In this document: positions 16,840-24,959 of the stretch, piece by piece
How the letters are laid out: every line of letters starts with the position of its first letter
Position numbering within the stretch: the first letter of the stretch is position 1
NCBI GenBank assembly: GCA_023444445.1
Contig: JAEXMK010000050.1
Coordinates: 1 to 30,588, forward strand
DNA from: Pseudomonadota bacterium
GTDB taxonomy: Bacteria > Pseudomonadota > Alphaproteobacteria > Rhizobiales > Rhizobiaceae
DNA length: 30,588 nt
Direction of reading: 5' to 3'
The notes under the pieces: model-generated
What the model saw: the letters and a program-made list of their open reading frames with translations, nothing else
What the model was told of the DNA's origin: nothing
The model's database searches: none
Program-made: the position numbers and the translations under genes

Positions 16840-17624
16840 TGAGCGAACTCGTTATCAAGGGCGTCAGCCGCACCTTTCCCGGCGTGCAGGGTGGGCAGCC
16901 GACATTGGCCTTGCAGCCAACCAATCTGGAAATCCCGCGTAATGATTTCGTCACCATCCTCGGCCCGTCCGGATGTGGGAAATCGACCTTGCTGCGCATC
17001 ATCGCTGGTCTCGACCGCCCGACCACGGGCGAGGTGCTCTTGTCCGGCAAAGCGGTGACGGGCCCAGGAGCGGATCGCGGCATGGTGTTCCAGTCTTACA
17101 CGCTGTTTCCGTGGCTGACGATCCGTGAAAATGTCGCTTTCGGCCTGCGGGAACGCGGCGTTGCCGAGAAGGAAAAATGGGAGATCGTCGATAGCTATAT
17201 CGACAAGGTCGGCCTTCGCGGTTTCGAAAACCATTGGCCGAAACAATTGTCCGGGGGCATGCTACAGCGCACGGCCATTGCCCGTGCGCTCGCGAACGGT
17301 CCTAAAATCCTGCTGCTCGATGAACCTTTCGGGGCTCTCGACAACCAGACGCGCGGCCTGATGCAGGAATTGCTGCTCGGCATCTGGGAGCGCGAGCAGA
17401 AGACGGTCATTTTCGTCACCCATGATATCGAGGAAGCCGTTTTCATGGCGTCGCGTGTCGTAACCATGTCCGCAAGGCCGGGCCGCATCAAGTCGATCAC
17501 GCCGGTCGATCTGCCGCATCCGCGCCACTATACCGTCAAGGCTAGCCCGGAGTTTTCCGAATTACGCGCGAAACTGACGGAGGAAATACGCAGCGAGGCA
17601 ATTGCCGCTGCTGCCCATGGATAG
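16839..17624 (+). CDS. NitT/TauT-type ABC transporter ATP-binding protein
   Basis: A 261-aa ABC ATPase with Walker A GPSGCGKST (42-50), the Q-loop in VFQSYTLFPW, signature LSGGMLQR, Walker B ILLLDEPFGALD and switch histidine in VTHDIEEA. The signature has Met where LSGGQ is usual, which is tolerated in this SsuB/TauB class. It powers the permease encoded just upstream. The ATG overlaps the permease stop by one base, which fixes the start. Confidence 0.92.
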   Translation: MSELVIKGVSRTFPGVQGGQPTLALQPTNLEIPRNDFVTILGPSGCGKSTLLRIIAGLDRPTTGEVLLSGKAVTGPGADRGMVFQSYTLFPWLTIRENVAFGLRERGVAEKEKWEIVDSYIDKVGLRGFENHWPKQLSGGMLQRTAIARALANGPKILLLDEPFGALDNQTRGLMQELLLGIWEREQKTVIFVTHDIEEAVFMASRVVTMSARPGRIKSITPVDLPHPRHYTVKASPEFSELRAKLTEEIRSEAIAAAAHG

Positions 17625-17660
17625 GTGATCCGGCAAAAGGGGGAGGAGAGACGTATCGGT

Positions 17661-18398
17661 ATGAGGAGCGCAGGCGCCGATCTTCAGGAAAAATCGCTGC
17701 ACGAGCGCATCCGTAACGATGTCGAGCGCCATATCATGTCGGGCGAATGGCCGCCGGGATATCGAATTCCTTTCGAACACGAGATGACCCGGCAATATGC
17801 CTGTTCGCGCATGACGGTGAACAAGGCGCTTGGCGAACTGGTACAACGGGGCCTGATAGAAAGGCGCCGGCGTCTTGGCACTTTTGTTCGCCAGCCCCAT
17901 GCGCAATCCGCCGTACTGGAAATCCACGATATCGAGCGGGAGGTCCAGGCGCTCGGTCTCATTTACGGCTACCGTCTTGATAAGCGACGGCTGCGCCCTG
18001 CGGGCAAGGAAGATGGCGTGGCCATGGCGCTTGCCGCCGATGCTCCGGTTCTTGAGCTCAACTGCACGCATTTTGCCGGTGGCGTTCCCTTTTGCCTTGA
18101 GGAACGCATTATCAACGTCACCGCTGTTCCCGAGGCGGAACATGCTGATTTTTCGCAGGTCGGACCGGGAACCTGGCTGCTGAAAATGGTACCCTGGAGC
18201 GCTGCCGAACATCGCATCAGCGCCGTTTCCGCAGACCGCAAAAACGCCACGGCGTTGGGTATTGCCTCCGGTGCGGCCTGTCTGGTTATCGATCGCCGTA
18301 CCTGGCACGGGACAGACTACATCACCAGTGTCCGGGTTAGCTATCCCGGAGACCGGCATGCGCTGGTTGCGCAGTTTTCGCCTTCACAAAACAGCTGA
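17661..18398 (+). CDS. GntR-family regulator of the HutC subfamily
   Basis: A 245-aa protein: N-terminal GntR winged helix (about 6-75) with SGEWPPGYRIPFEHEMTRQY and CSRMTVNKALGELVQRGL, then a UTRA ligand-binding domain. The stretch RIPFEHE...CSRMTVNKAL is close to the form found in histidine utilisation repressors (HutC, which senses urocanate). ATG 17661 is preceded by GGAGGAGAG; a GTG at 17625 directly after the ATPase stop is possible. Its place at the end of the importer cluster suggests it controls that cluster, probably through the palindrome at 14893-14906. No hutH, hutU or hutI gene is in the window, so the effector could differ from urocanate. Confidence 0.8.
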   Translation: MRSAGADLQEKSLHERIRNDVERHIMSGEWPPGYRIPFEHEMTRQYACSRMTVNKALGELVQRGLIERRRRLGTFVRQPHAQSAVLEIHDIEREVQALGLIYGYRLDKRRLRPAGKEDGVAMALAADAPVLELNCTHFAGGVPFCLEERIINVTAVPEAEHADFSQVGPGTWLLKMVPWSAAEHRISAVSADRKNATALGIASGAACLVIDRRTWHGTDYITSVRVSYPGDRHALVAQFSPSQNS

Positions 18399-18434
18399 AA
18401 CTGTCTGGGCGATCAATTTTTCGTAAAGAAGAGT

Positions 18435-18461
18435 TTGCGAGTCGTCTTTTGACGATATAAT
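18435..18461 (+). promoter_or_regulatory. Candidate promoter of exbB-exbD-tonB
   Basis: TTGCGA (18435-18440) and a consensus TATAAT (18456-18461) are 15 bp apart, slightly short. A small inverted repeat, TCGTC-TTTT-GACGA (18442-18455), fills the spacer. I found no clear Irr or RirA box in 18399-18590. Confidence 0.4.
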
Positions 18462-18590
18462 AGTTGTTAAAAGAACTCAGGTTTATTATCGGAACGTCGA
18501 GCTTACACGACAATGTCCGTTGATGGCCCCGGTTTTCAGAACCGGTCAGTCTGCGGATGAGTTCATCGACGGAAATCCGGGATAAAAATT

Positions 18591-19745
18591 ATGTCAGCTG
18601 CGACCTTCACCTCTTCCGCGCCCTTCACCAAGGCAAACGCAATACGGCATGCCTCTCTAGCCATGACTGTGACCTTGCTGACGGTTCTGAGTGCCGGTGC
18701 GGCTTTTGCTCAGTCCGCTCCTGAAGCCCAGATTCAATCCGTGCCACAGGCGGAAACGGTTCAGCCCTCACAGGTGCCGACAGCTCCCGTAACGCCGAGC
18801 CCACCAGCCGCCGAACCTTCCGCAACCGCGCAGCCGTCATCGCCCCAGGCCGCGCCCGCTCAGTCCGCAAGTGATCCCGCGCCGGCACCTGAAGGCATTG
18901 CGCCGCAGCCAGCGCAGACCGGGCAACCCGTACAGACGAACCAGACGGCCGCACCGAGCGAAATTGCCACCCCAGTCGAACCTGTCAGCAACCAGCCGAC
19001 CAGTGCCGAACGTCGCGCGGACATTCCGCACAACCTGTCTCCTTGGGGCATGTTCATGGCGGCGGACTGGGTCGTCAAGGGCGTCATGATCGGCCTCGCC
19101 TTCGCCTCGCTCGTCACCTGGACGGTCTGGGTGGCGAAATCGATCGAGCTCGCAGGTGCACGGGTGCGTGCCGGCGCGACGCTCAAGGTCATTCGCCGGG
19201 CAAAAACACTTGATGAGGCCACCGATGCTGTCGAAAACAAGGGCGGGCCTGCCGCGCTGATGCTGCGCATGGCAACCCACGAAATGCAGCTTTCCGATGC
19301 GGTGGTCGAGCATACCGATGGCGGCGGTATCAAGGAGCGCGTCTCCTCCGCGCTGTCGCGGATCGAAACCCATGCGGGCCGCCGCATGTCGCGCGGAACG
19401 GGTGTTCTGGCGACCATCGGTTCCACCGCGCCCTTCGTTGGCCTCTTCGGCACGGTCTGGGGCATCATGAATTCCTTCATCAGCATTTCGGAAACGCAGA
19501 CCACCAATCTCGCCGTCGTCGCGCCAGGTATTGCGGAAGCGCTGCTCGCAACCGCCATCGGCCTTGTCGCGGCCATTCCGGCCGTGGTGATCTACAACGT
19601 CTTCGCCCGCTCGATTACCGGATATCGTCATCTGCTGGCGGATGCCGCAGCGGGTGTGGAGCGCCTCGTCAGCCGCGATCTCGATTTCCGCCGAATTCCG
19701 CCGGGCAGCACCAGCAAGCCGGCCGTATCGCTGGTTGGACGGTGA
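18591..19745 (+). CDS. exbB: ExbB, proton-channel subunit of the TonB system
   Basis: A 384-aa member of the MotA/TolQ/ExbB family. It has a signal peptide (cleavage likely after about residue 40, AFA), then about 100 residues rich in Pro, Ala and Gln, a first membrane helix near 160-182, and the conserved block GTGVLATIGSTAPFVGLFGT (about 269-288) leading into the second helix, with a third near 320-340. E. coli ExbB is 244 aa and lacks the N-terminal extension; this long form is common in alphaproteobacteria. With ExbD it uses proton motive force to energise TonB for iron-siderophore, haem and cobalamin uptake. It is first in a tight three-gene operon. Confidence 0.92.
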   Translation: MSAATFTSSAPFTKANAIRHASLAMTVTLLTVLSAGAAFAQSAPEAQIQSVPQAETVQPSQVPTAPVTPSPPAAEPSATAQPSSPQAAPAQSASDPAPAPEGIAPQPAQTGQPVQTNQTAAPSEIATPVEPVSNQPTSAERRADIPHNLSPWGMFMAADWVVKGVMIGLAFASLVTWTVWVAKSIELAGARVRAGATLKVIRRAKTLDEATDAVENKGGPAALMLRMATHEMQLSDAVVEHTDGGGIKERVSSALSRIETHAGRRMSRGTGVLATIGSTAPFVGLFGTVWGIMNSFISISETQTTNLAVVAPGIAEALLATAIGLVAAIPAVVIYNVFARSITGYRHLLADAAAGVERLVSRDLDFRRIPPGSTSKPAVSLVGR

Positions 19746-19751
19746 CCGGTC

Positions 19752-20237
19752 ATGGCTGGCGGCATTCGCGAAAATAGCGGAGACGATCTCTCCGAAAACC
19801 ATGAGATCAACGTTACGCCCTTCATCGATGTGATGCTGGTTCTGCTCATCATCTTCATGGTGGCTGCACCGCTGGCGACGGTCGATGTGAATGTCGATCT
19901 GCCCGCATCCACCGCCAAACCGGCGGAGCGGCCGGAAGAGCCGCTTTATCTGACGGTCAAAGACGATCTCTCGCTCAATCTCGGCAATGATGCGGTTGCC
20001 CGCGAGGCGCTGGCGGCAGCCATCGACAGGCAGACCGGCGGCAAGAAGGATACACGTATTTTCCTGCGCGCCGACAAGGCCGTCGACTACGGCCACTTCA
20101 TGGAAATCATGAACCTGCTAAGAGATGCCGGTTATCTGAAGATCGCCCTGGTAGGGCTGGAAAACGCGGCTGCGGCGTCGCAGCCCGCCGCTGCTGGCCA
20201 ACCCGTGACGTCGGCAGCGCAGGGAACCGCGCCATGA
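19752..20237 (+). CDS. exbD: ExbD, proton-channel subunit of the TonB system
   Basis: A 161-aa protein with one membrane helix (about 23-43) carrying Asp26 in INVTPFIDVMLVLLIIFM, matching the essential Asp25 of E. coli ExbD, and a periplasmic domain ending in an Ala/Gln-rich tail. It forms the proton channel with ExbB and contacts TonB. The gene begins 6 bp after exbB, and its stop overlaps the tonB start (ATGA). Confidence 0.93.
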   Translation: MAGGIRENSGDDLSENHEINVTPFIDVMLVLLIIFMVAAPLATVDVNVDLPASTAKPAERPEEPLYLTVKDDLSLNLGNDAVAREALAAAIDRQTGGKKDTRIFLRADKAVDYGHFMEIMNLLRDAGYLKIALVGLENAAAASQPAAAGQPVTSAAQGTAP

Positions 20238-21163
20238 CTGAAAACGGCTACCCGCAGGCCCGGCATTCCCGTCTCGGGGAAGTGACGCTGTGGTCCGCCG
20301 CGGTGCTGCTCATGCTGGGCGTTCATGCCGGTTTTGCCTATTATCTGATGCAGGAGCCCGAGGAGCAGGAAGCCGGCGGGCCGCCTCCTGCCGCGATCAT
20401 GATCGAAATGGCGGCGATACCGGAAGCCGTCAAGACTGAAGAAACGACGCCGGCGCAGGATGTCGAAGACGCCGAAGAGGTGAAGAGCGACAGCAGCGAA
20501 CCGGTGGAAGAAGCTGCCCCGGAAGAGCCGCCGCCACCGGAGCCAGTGGCGGAAACACCGCCACCACCGCCTGAGCCGGTGCAGCCGCCTGAGCCGCCGG
20601 TCGAGAAGATCGTCGAACCGCAGGAAATTCCCGAACCCGTGGAACCCATCGATCCCGTTCAGGAGCAGATGATGGCGGAACTCGAAAATGTCGAGGTTCC
20701 CTTGCCAGTCGTAAGGCCTCCGCCGCCACCCGTCGAAAAGAAGGTGGAAAAGAAAGAGCCGGAAGAGAAAAAGAAGGTCGAGCGCCAGCGCCCCAAACCG
20801 CAGCAGGCGTCGGAATTGCGCGAAACCGCAAAGGCGGAAGCCCAGCAGTCCGACCGGACGGCGGCATCGCGCAGCAATGCCGGCTTCTTTTCGTCTTCGT
20901 CCATGTCAAATGCCGACTGGGGTGCGAAAGTGCGCTCGGCGATGCAACGGCGACTGGTGCGTTCAGCTGGAAAATCGGGAATGACCATTACGGTTTCGTT
21001 CAAGATTGACAGCGGCGGATCTGTCGGTGGGGCGAGGATTGTTTCATCCACCGGCGACTCGGCGATGGACCAGAAGCTTCTGGCCGTCATACAGAAGGCG
21101 TCCGTCTCGCCGCCGCCGCCAGGCGCAAATACAAGTTTTACCTTGCCGATTCTTTTCAAGTAG
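20234..21163 (+). CDS. tonB: TonB, energy transducer to outer-membrane receptors
   Basis: A 309-aa protein: short cytoplasmic N-terminus, one membrane anchor (about 17-37), a long Pro/Glu-rich periplasmic spacer (about 45-190) with PPPPEP and PPPPPEP runs and then a Lys/Glu-rich stretch, and a C-terminal TonB domain (about 225-309). The C-terminus includes NADWGAKVRSAMQRRLV and VSFKIDSGGSVGGARIV and ends in SFTLPILFK. It links the ExbBD motor to TonB-dependent receptors; no receptor gene is nearby. The start overlaps exbD by 4 nt. A terminator follows. Confidence 0.93.
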   Translation: MTENGYPQARHSRLGEVTLWSAAVLLMLGVHAGFAYYLMQEPEEQEAGGPPPAAIMIEMAAIPEAVKTEETTPAQDVEDAEEVKSDSSEPVEEAAPEEPPPPEPVAETPPPPPEPVQPPEPPVEKIVEPQEIPEPVEPIDPVQEQMMAELENVEVPLPVVRPPPPPVEKKVEKKEPEEKKKVERQRPKPQQASELRETAKAEAQQSDRTAASRSNAGFFSSSSMSNADWGAKVRSAMQRRLVRSAGKSGMTITVSFKIDSGGSVGGARIVSSTGDSAMDQKLLAVIQKASVSPPPPGANTSFTLPILFK

Positions 21164-21183
21164 ACTGGAACTGAACGATCATC

Positions 21184-21226
21184 TCAGGCATCCCAGCTCC
21201 GGAAAGGATGGGATGCCTGATTTATT
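21184..21226 (+). terminator. Terminator of exbB-exbD-tonB
   Basis: A perfect 12-bp stem (21184-21195 with 21209-21220) with a 13-nt loop is followed by a modest T-rich stretch, TTTATT. It lies 20 bp after tonB. Confidence 0.75.
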
Positions 21227-21312
21227 ATCCATGTTGATTTGCAGTGGTCCTATGCCGCAGAGTAGGACCAATCCGTCCCATCGCATGCAAGCCAACAGGA
21301 ATCACGAAAATC

Positions 21313-22302
21313 ATGAAATTCTCAATCGCAGAGGCGGAGGATCTCGTATCTTCTATCTTTGAGCGTAATGGCGTTCTGCCGCAAAATGCTCGTTCGGTGG
21401 CAAAGGCGCTGGTCGCTTCCGAGGCGGCTGGTCAGGGCGGCCACGGTTTTCGCCGTATCCCCGTATATGTTCGCCAGGCGCGGGTTGGAAAGGTGGACGG
21501 CCAGGCGCGTCCCGTGGTGAAGCGCGTGAAGCCGGGCGTTCTGTCCATCGATGCCAATCATGGTTATGCCTATCCCGCGATCGACTGCGCTCTGGAGGAA
21601 TTGCCTGAAATGGCCCGACAGCAGGGTATCGCGCTTGCAGCGATCCATCGCTCTCATCATGCCGGTGTCATGGCTCTGACGGTCGAGCGGTTCGCGGAAA
21701 TGGGCCTTGTCGCGCTTATGTTCGCCAATGCACCGGCCTCCATGGCGCCCTGGGGCGGCAGCAAGCCGCTTTATGGCACCAACCCCATCGCCTTTGCGGC
21801 GCCTATCGGCGGTGCCGATCCGCTGGTCATCGATCTGGCCCTGTCCAAGGTCGCGCGCGGAAAGATCATGGCGGCACGACAGAAGGGTGAAACCATTCCC
21901 TGCGATTGGGCGCTCGACAGAAACGGCCGACCGACCACCGATCCCGAAGAGGCCATTGCCGGAACGATGGTGCCTGCGGGTGAAGCCAAGGGGGCTGCCT
22001 TGGCGCTGATGGTGGAGATCATGGCGGCCGCGGTGACGGGTGGGAATTTTGGATTCCAGGCGTCTTCCCTCCTGGACGACAAGGGAGCGCCGCCCTCTCT
22101 CGGCCACACGATCATCGCCATAGACCCGGCATTCTCTGGTGGCGCGGCCTTTACCGAGCGGCTGGCCCTCATCGCCGGTGAGATTGAGAAGCAGGAAAAT
22201 GTACGTCTGCCCGGTCGCCGCAGCCAGGGCATCCGCAAACAGGCTTTGGAAAGCGGCATCGTGATCGAAAGCGATATTCTCGCCGAGATTCAATCGCTCT
22301 GA
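21313..22302 (+). CDS. Ldh2-family NAD(P)H-dependent oxidoreductase (malate/lactate dehydrogenase-like)
   Basis: A 329-aa protein of the LDH2/MDH2 oxidoreductase family, which is unrelated in fold to Rossmann-type lactate dehydrogenase. Seen motifs: SEAAGQGGHGFRRIP near 35-49, SHHAGVMALTVERFA (about 116-130), WGGSKPLYGTNPIAFAAP (about 145-162) and IDLALSKVARGKI. Family members reduce 2-oxo acids or cyclic imino acids (malate, lactate, ureidoglycolate, delta1-piperideine-2-carboxylate); the exact substrate cannot be read here. ATG 21313 is preceded by ACAGGA; about 23 upstream codons in frame do not resemble the family. It appears to be a single-gene unit between terminators. Confidence 0.85.
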   Translation: MKFSIAEAEDLVSSIFERNGVLPQNARSVAKALVASEAAGQGGHGFRRIPVYVRQARVGKVDGQARPVVKRVKPGVLSIDANHGYAYPAIDCALEELPEMARQQGIALAAIHRSHHAGVMALTVERFAEMGLVALMFANAPASMAPWGGSKPLYGTNPIAFAAPIGGADPLVIDLALSKVARGKIMAARQKGETIPCDWALDRNGRPTTDPEEAIAGTMVPAGEAKGAALALMVEIMAAAVTGGNFGFQASSLLDDKGAPPSLGHTIIAIDPAFSGGAAFTERLALIAGEIEKQENVRLPGRRSQGIRKQALESGIVIESDILAEIQSL

Positions 22303-22309
22303 AGCACAA

Positions 22310-22343
22310 GAAAAACCCGGCGGATCGAATATGATCCGCCGGG
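22310..22343 (-). terminator. Terminator for the minus-strand LuxR-like gene
   Basis: A perfect 11-bp stem (22316-22326 with 22333-22343, 6-nt loop) is flanked by A-residues (22310-22315), which read as TTTTTC on the minus strand. On the plus strand it lies just after the Ldh2 gene but lacks a T-run, so it works best for the minus strand. Confidence 0.75.
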
Positions 22344-22416
22344 CAAACCCGATATGGCTGCTTCGCATTTGCATCGAAAGGACCGGACATCATGTCCAGC
22401 CCGCTTTTGGTCCGCC

Positions 22417-22440
22417 ATCCCTCCATAGACATGGAGGGAT
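22417..22440. repeat. Perfect 10-bp inverted repeat
   Basis: ATCCCTCCAT-AGAC-ATGGAGGGAT forms a hairpin in the 219-bp gap between the Ldh2 gene and the LuxR-like gene. No T-run follows on either strand. A second small palindrome, GGACAT-C-ATGTCC, lies at 22385-22397. Roles are unknown. Confidence 0.6.
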
Positions 22441-22521
22441 CTGACGCAAAAAGCCGCTCATTCGGTTTTCAGCTTACGGGAGGGGACGTTTCGCATAAGC
22501 CTGGAAAAAGCAGAAGATCGA

Positions 22522-22767
22522 TTATGCGTTGTGTTCGATCAGGCCACGAAGCAGAGCAATACTGACGGCGTTCAGCAGATTGGCCGCCCCCAGTCTGTTT
22601 CGCACCCGCTCCAAAGTTTCCTTCACTTCCGTTTCGTCCGCGCCGGTTATCAGGGCGACGTGGGACGGATGTTTACCCCGTGCGACAAGTCCCAGATAAT
22701 GTCGCTCACGATCCGAAAGGACGATGTCGCGCGTCTGATGATGTTCATGCGGCGTTTTTGAAGACAT
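22522..22767 (-). CDS. Small LuxR-type helix-turn-helix protein
   Basis: An 81-aa protein made almost wholly of a LuxR/GerE DNA-binding domain: LSDRERHYLGLVARGK (17-32), a turn with the recognition helix region ETEVKETLERVRNRLG (about 45-60), and a closing helix NAVSIALLRGLI. There is no receiver or autoinducer-binding domain. The recognition helix departs from the usual ISxxTVKxHL pattern (Asp-Glu-Thr-Glu-Val-Lys-Glu-Thr-Leu), so DNA binding is likely but not certain. It is monocistronic, with a terminator downstream. Single-domain LuxR proteins can act as regulators controlled by their own amount. Confidence 0.7.
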   Translation of the reverse strand: MSSKTPHEHHQTRDIVLSDRERHYLGLVARGKHPSHVALITGADETEVKETLERVRNRLGAANLLNAVSIALLRGLIEHNA

Positions 22768-23231
22768 TTTCTTTCAGCCTCAAAAGAGATTGACCTGTCC
22801 CAGGAGTATGACCAACTGGTGATCTCGCCCCCGGAACCGGCTCATTGACCGCTCGGCTCACACGCGAACAGAAACGTCAGTTTCGCCAATAGGTTTCATC
22901 TCGTATCAGGAATTATGCACTAAAAAGCCGCTTTCGCGGCCAGCCGGTCCCGGTATGGACGATATTTCGGGCCATTGAGAGAACTGCCGCGCCATTGCCG
23001 AGGCCATAATCACGGGTCGTGCGCAGAATGTAGTTTCAAAGCTCTGGAATGGTTTTCGTCATATCCCGGGGATATGGGGTGCTCCAATAAGCGATGTTCC
23101 GCGCCGATAAAATAACATCGGGCGCCAAGTTTTGTATTTCTATTGTTACGTTTCGGCACATCTTTCAAAAACGCCGACATATTTCTTAATTTTTATGGGT
23201 GTTTCCGAAATATTGATGCTGATAACATCTG
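22768..23231. other. 464-bp gene-free stretch
   Basis: No convincing coding frame is visible on either strand. It holds a short hairpin with a T-run on the minus strand (22921-22940) and a CATATCC-CGG-GGATATG inverted repeat near 23060. The right part is more AT-rich. It could hold a small RNA on the minus strand or simply be a long 3' region for the AraC gene and promoter region for the LuxR-like gene. Confidence 0.5.
22921..22940 (-). terminator. Weak minus-strand terminator
   Basis: On the minus strand GCCGC-GAAA-GCGGC (22936-22940 with 22927-22931) is followed by TTTTTA. The stem is only 5 bp but all G+C with a stable GAAA loop. It lies 291 bp beyond the AraC gene stop, so it may belong to that transcript or to an unseen small RNA. 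Confidence 0.5.
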
Positions 23232-24272
23232 TCAGCCGGCGGAATGATGCGCGTGTTTTCTGCGAATATCCGTGGGTGTTGCCCCGAACCAGCGCGAAAC
23301 GGAACGCGAAAAGGCCCCGGGAGTGGAATAACCAAGCCTGTAACTGATGTCGGATACCGGAAGATCGCTTTCGACGAGCAGTTTGAAACCGGCATTTTTG
23401 CGAATGGCGTCCTTTATCTCGTTGAGATTGGTGCCAAGCTCGGCGAGCCGCCTTTGGAAGCTCCGTTCCGACAGGTTGAAATAGGGGGCGATCTCTCCAA
23501 GTGAAAGCTCTGCGTCCGACAGCCGCATCTGCATATAGCGTTTCACCTGATCGATGAAATGCGTCGCGTCCGCCGATGTTTCCGGGCGCAACATGCGGCA
23601 TTGCAAATTCATCAATTCGAACAGGCGTTCATCCGCATTCGGATTGGCAACATCCAGAAGCGATGCCGGAAGTCGCATCGTATGAATGGCTTGGGAGAAG
23701 CTGACCCGTCTGGTCAACCTGTCTTTAAATAGCTGAATATTATTTGGTTTCTGTCGCTCCAGACCGATCTCGATCTGGTTCACGCGTTCTCCGAGAATAT
23801 CGCGCAGCCGCTGCATCAGAACGGCGAGCGACAGATCCACATATTGATCGCGCTTGGGGATCGCGGGCGCGAAGGACCAAGACAGGGTCACCTGCGCGGC
23901 ATCCGTTACCATGGTGAAATTGCTGTTATTGGTGGCGTAATAAACATGGTCCTGAAGAAAACGCAGGAACGACCGTACCGTTGGAGCGCTGATCAGCCCA
24001 TATCCAAACGCGCCGGATGCACCGGCTGGAAAGGTGGCGGCGCATTGCAGGCCGAAGGCGTCATCGCCGGAAATCAGTGCGCAGGTTTCGAGCAGGCGGG
24101 AAAATCTGTCGAGGCTGATGCGTTCCGTCAGGCTGCTGAATGTGGCGGGATCAATATCCAAGGCCCTGCAGATGGGAACAATATCGATGCCCCGTGACCG
24201 GGCATAATTACTGACGCCGGCGGCGAGACCGGCGACCACAGATATCTCGTCACTGACCCTTTTTTCGGGCAT
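23232..24272 (-). CDS. AraC-family transcriptional regulator
   Basis: A 346-aa protein. The N-terminal part has the arabinose-binding-like fold of OruR/ArgR-type AraC members (GISNY-like start, then FGYGLISAPTVRSFLRFL near 93-110). The C-terminal AraC DNA-binding domain contains LSLGEIAPYFNLSERSFQRR and, near the end, ISYRLGYSTPGAFSRSVSRW followed by GATPTDIRR. ATG 24272 has AGGCGAGGA directly upstream, close to the start codon. It lies 87 bp beyond the phnN stop in the same orientation, with no strong terminator seen between them, so read-through from the phn genes is possible. The effector and targets are not evident; the nearest separately transcribed genes are the LuxR-like and Ldh2 genes. 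Confidence 0.88.
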   Translation of the reverse strand: MPEKRVSDEISVVAGLAAGVSNYARSRGIDIVPICRALDIDPATFSSLTERISLDRFSRLLETCALISGDDAFGLQCAATFPAGASGAFGYGLISAPTVRSFLRFLQDHVYYATNNSNFTMVTDAAQVTLSWSFAPAIPKRDQYVDLSLAVLMQRLRDILGERVNQIEIGLERQKPNNIQLFKDRLTRRVSFSQAIHTMRLPASLLDVANPNADERLFELMNLQCRMLRPETSADATHFIDQVKRYMQMRLSDAELSLGEIAPYFNLSERSFQRRLAELGTNLNEIKDAIRKNAGFKLLVESDLPVSDISYRLGYSTPGAFSRSVSRWFGATPTDIRRKHAHHSAG

Positions 24273-24359
24273 TCCTCGCCTTGGCGTACCATGTTTGGAA
24301 ATTGTCGCCTGATGGTAAGCCTTGAAAGCGTGTTTGTCGAGCAGCCCGGCTGCGGCATT

Positions 24360-24959
24360 TTAAGGGTGATTGGAACCGGCGCTTTGTTGCAACACCTGCA
24401 TGATGCTTTCTCCGGCGTCTTCGATTGCGCCGCTATTGTCGACGGTCGTGACATCGAAATCCCCGGTGACGGCCAGCGAACTGCGTTCCAGTCGGCGCAG
24501 GATATCGTCCCGGCTTTCCCGTCCGCGCTGTTCCAGCCGCTTTGCCAGCACATCCGGCCGCGCAACGATGTTTACGACCTTCAGGCGGGAGAAGGCGGCG
24601 CCAAAATGGGGGAGGGCCGAGCGCGAACCATTGGCGATGACAACCTCTCCCGCTTCGAGATGGCGATAGACGGCGGCCGGAATACCGTATTTCAGACCGT
24701 GCGCCTGCCAGGAGACCGCAAAGGCGCCTGCATCTTCCAGCCGGATGAACTCGTGCATCGAAACGGCATCGTGATTTTCACCGCCCGCATCGCAGCTGCG
24801 GGTAATGACGCGACGCGTGAAATGGAAACCCGGGCGACCGGACAGCCGCGCCGCCGCATAGTCCATCAGCGTATCCTTGCCGGCCCCGCTTGGGCCGACA
24901 ATCACGATCATCGTGCCGGGCGATAATGTGCGCCGGCCATCGTCTCCATCGGTGATCAT
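24360..24959 (-). CDS. phnN: Ribose 1,5-bisphosphate phosphokinase PhnN
   Basis: A 199-aa guanylate-kinase-like P-loop protein with VGPSGAGKDTL at 21-31 (Asp after the Lys, as is usual in PhnN), FTRRVITR (47-54) and GLKYGIP. In E. coli PhnN phosphorylates ribose 1,5-bisphosphate to phosphoribosyl pyrophosphate, the last step that returns the ribose unit from the C-P lyase pathway. The start overlaps the phnM stop by 4 nt (ATGA), placing it last in the DUF1045-phnM-phnN unit. Confidence 0.92.
   Translation of the reverse strand: MITDGDDGRRTLSPGTMIVIVGPSGAGKDTLMDYAAARLSGRPGFHFTRRVITRSCDAGGENHDAVSMHEFIRLEDAGAFAVSWQAHGLKYGIPAAVYRHLEAGEVVIANGSRSALPHFGAAFSRLKVVNIVARPDVLAKRLEQRGRESRDDILRRLERSSLAVTGDFDVTTVDNSGAIEDAGESIMQVLQQSAGSNHP

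Noticed and set aside
18399..18590. Iron-control box (Irr or RirA type) before exbB
   Set aside because: I looked for TTTAGAA-N3-TTCTAAA and TGA-N9-TCA patterns and found no good match.
21322..22374. 350-codon open frame on the minus strand opposite the Ldh2-family gene
   Set aside because: The plus-strand frame shows clear family motifs; the minus frame is its antisense shadow.
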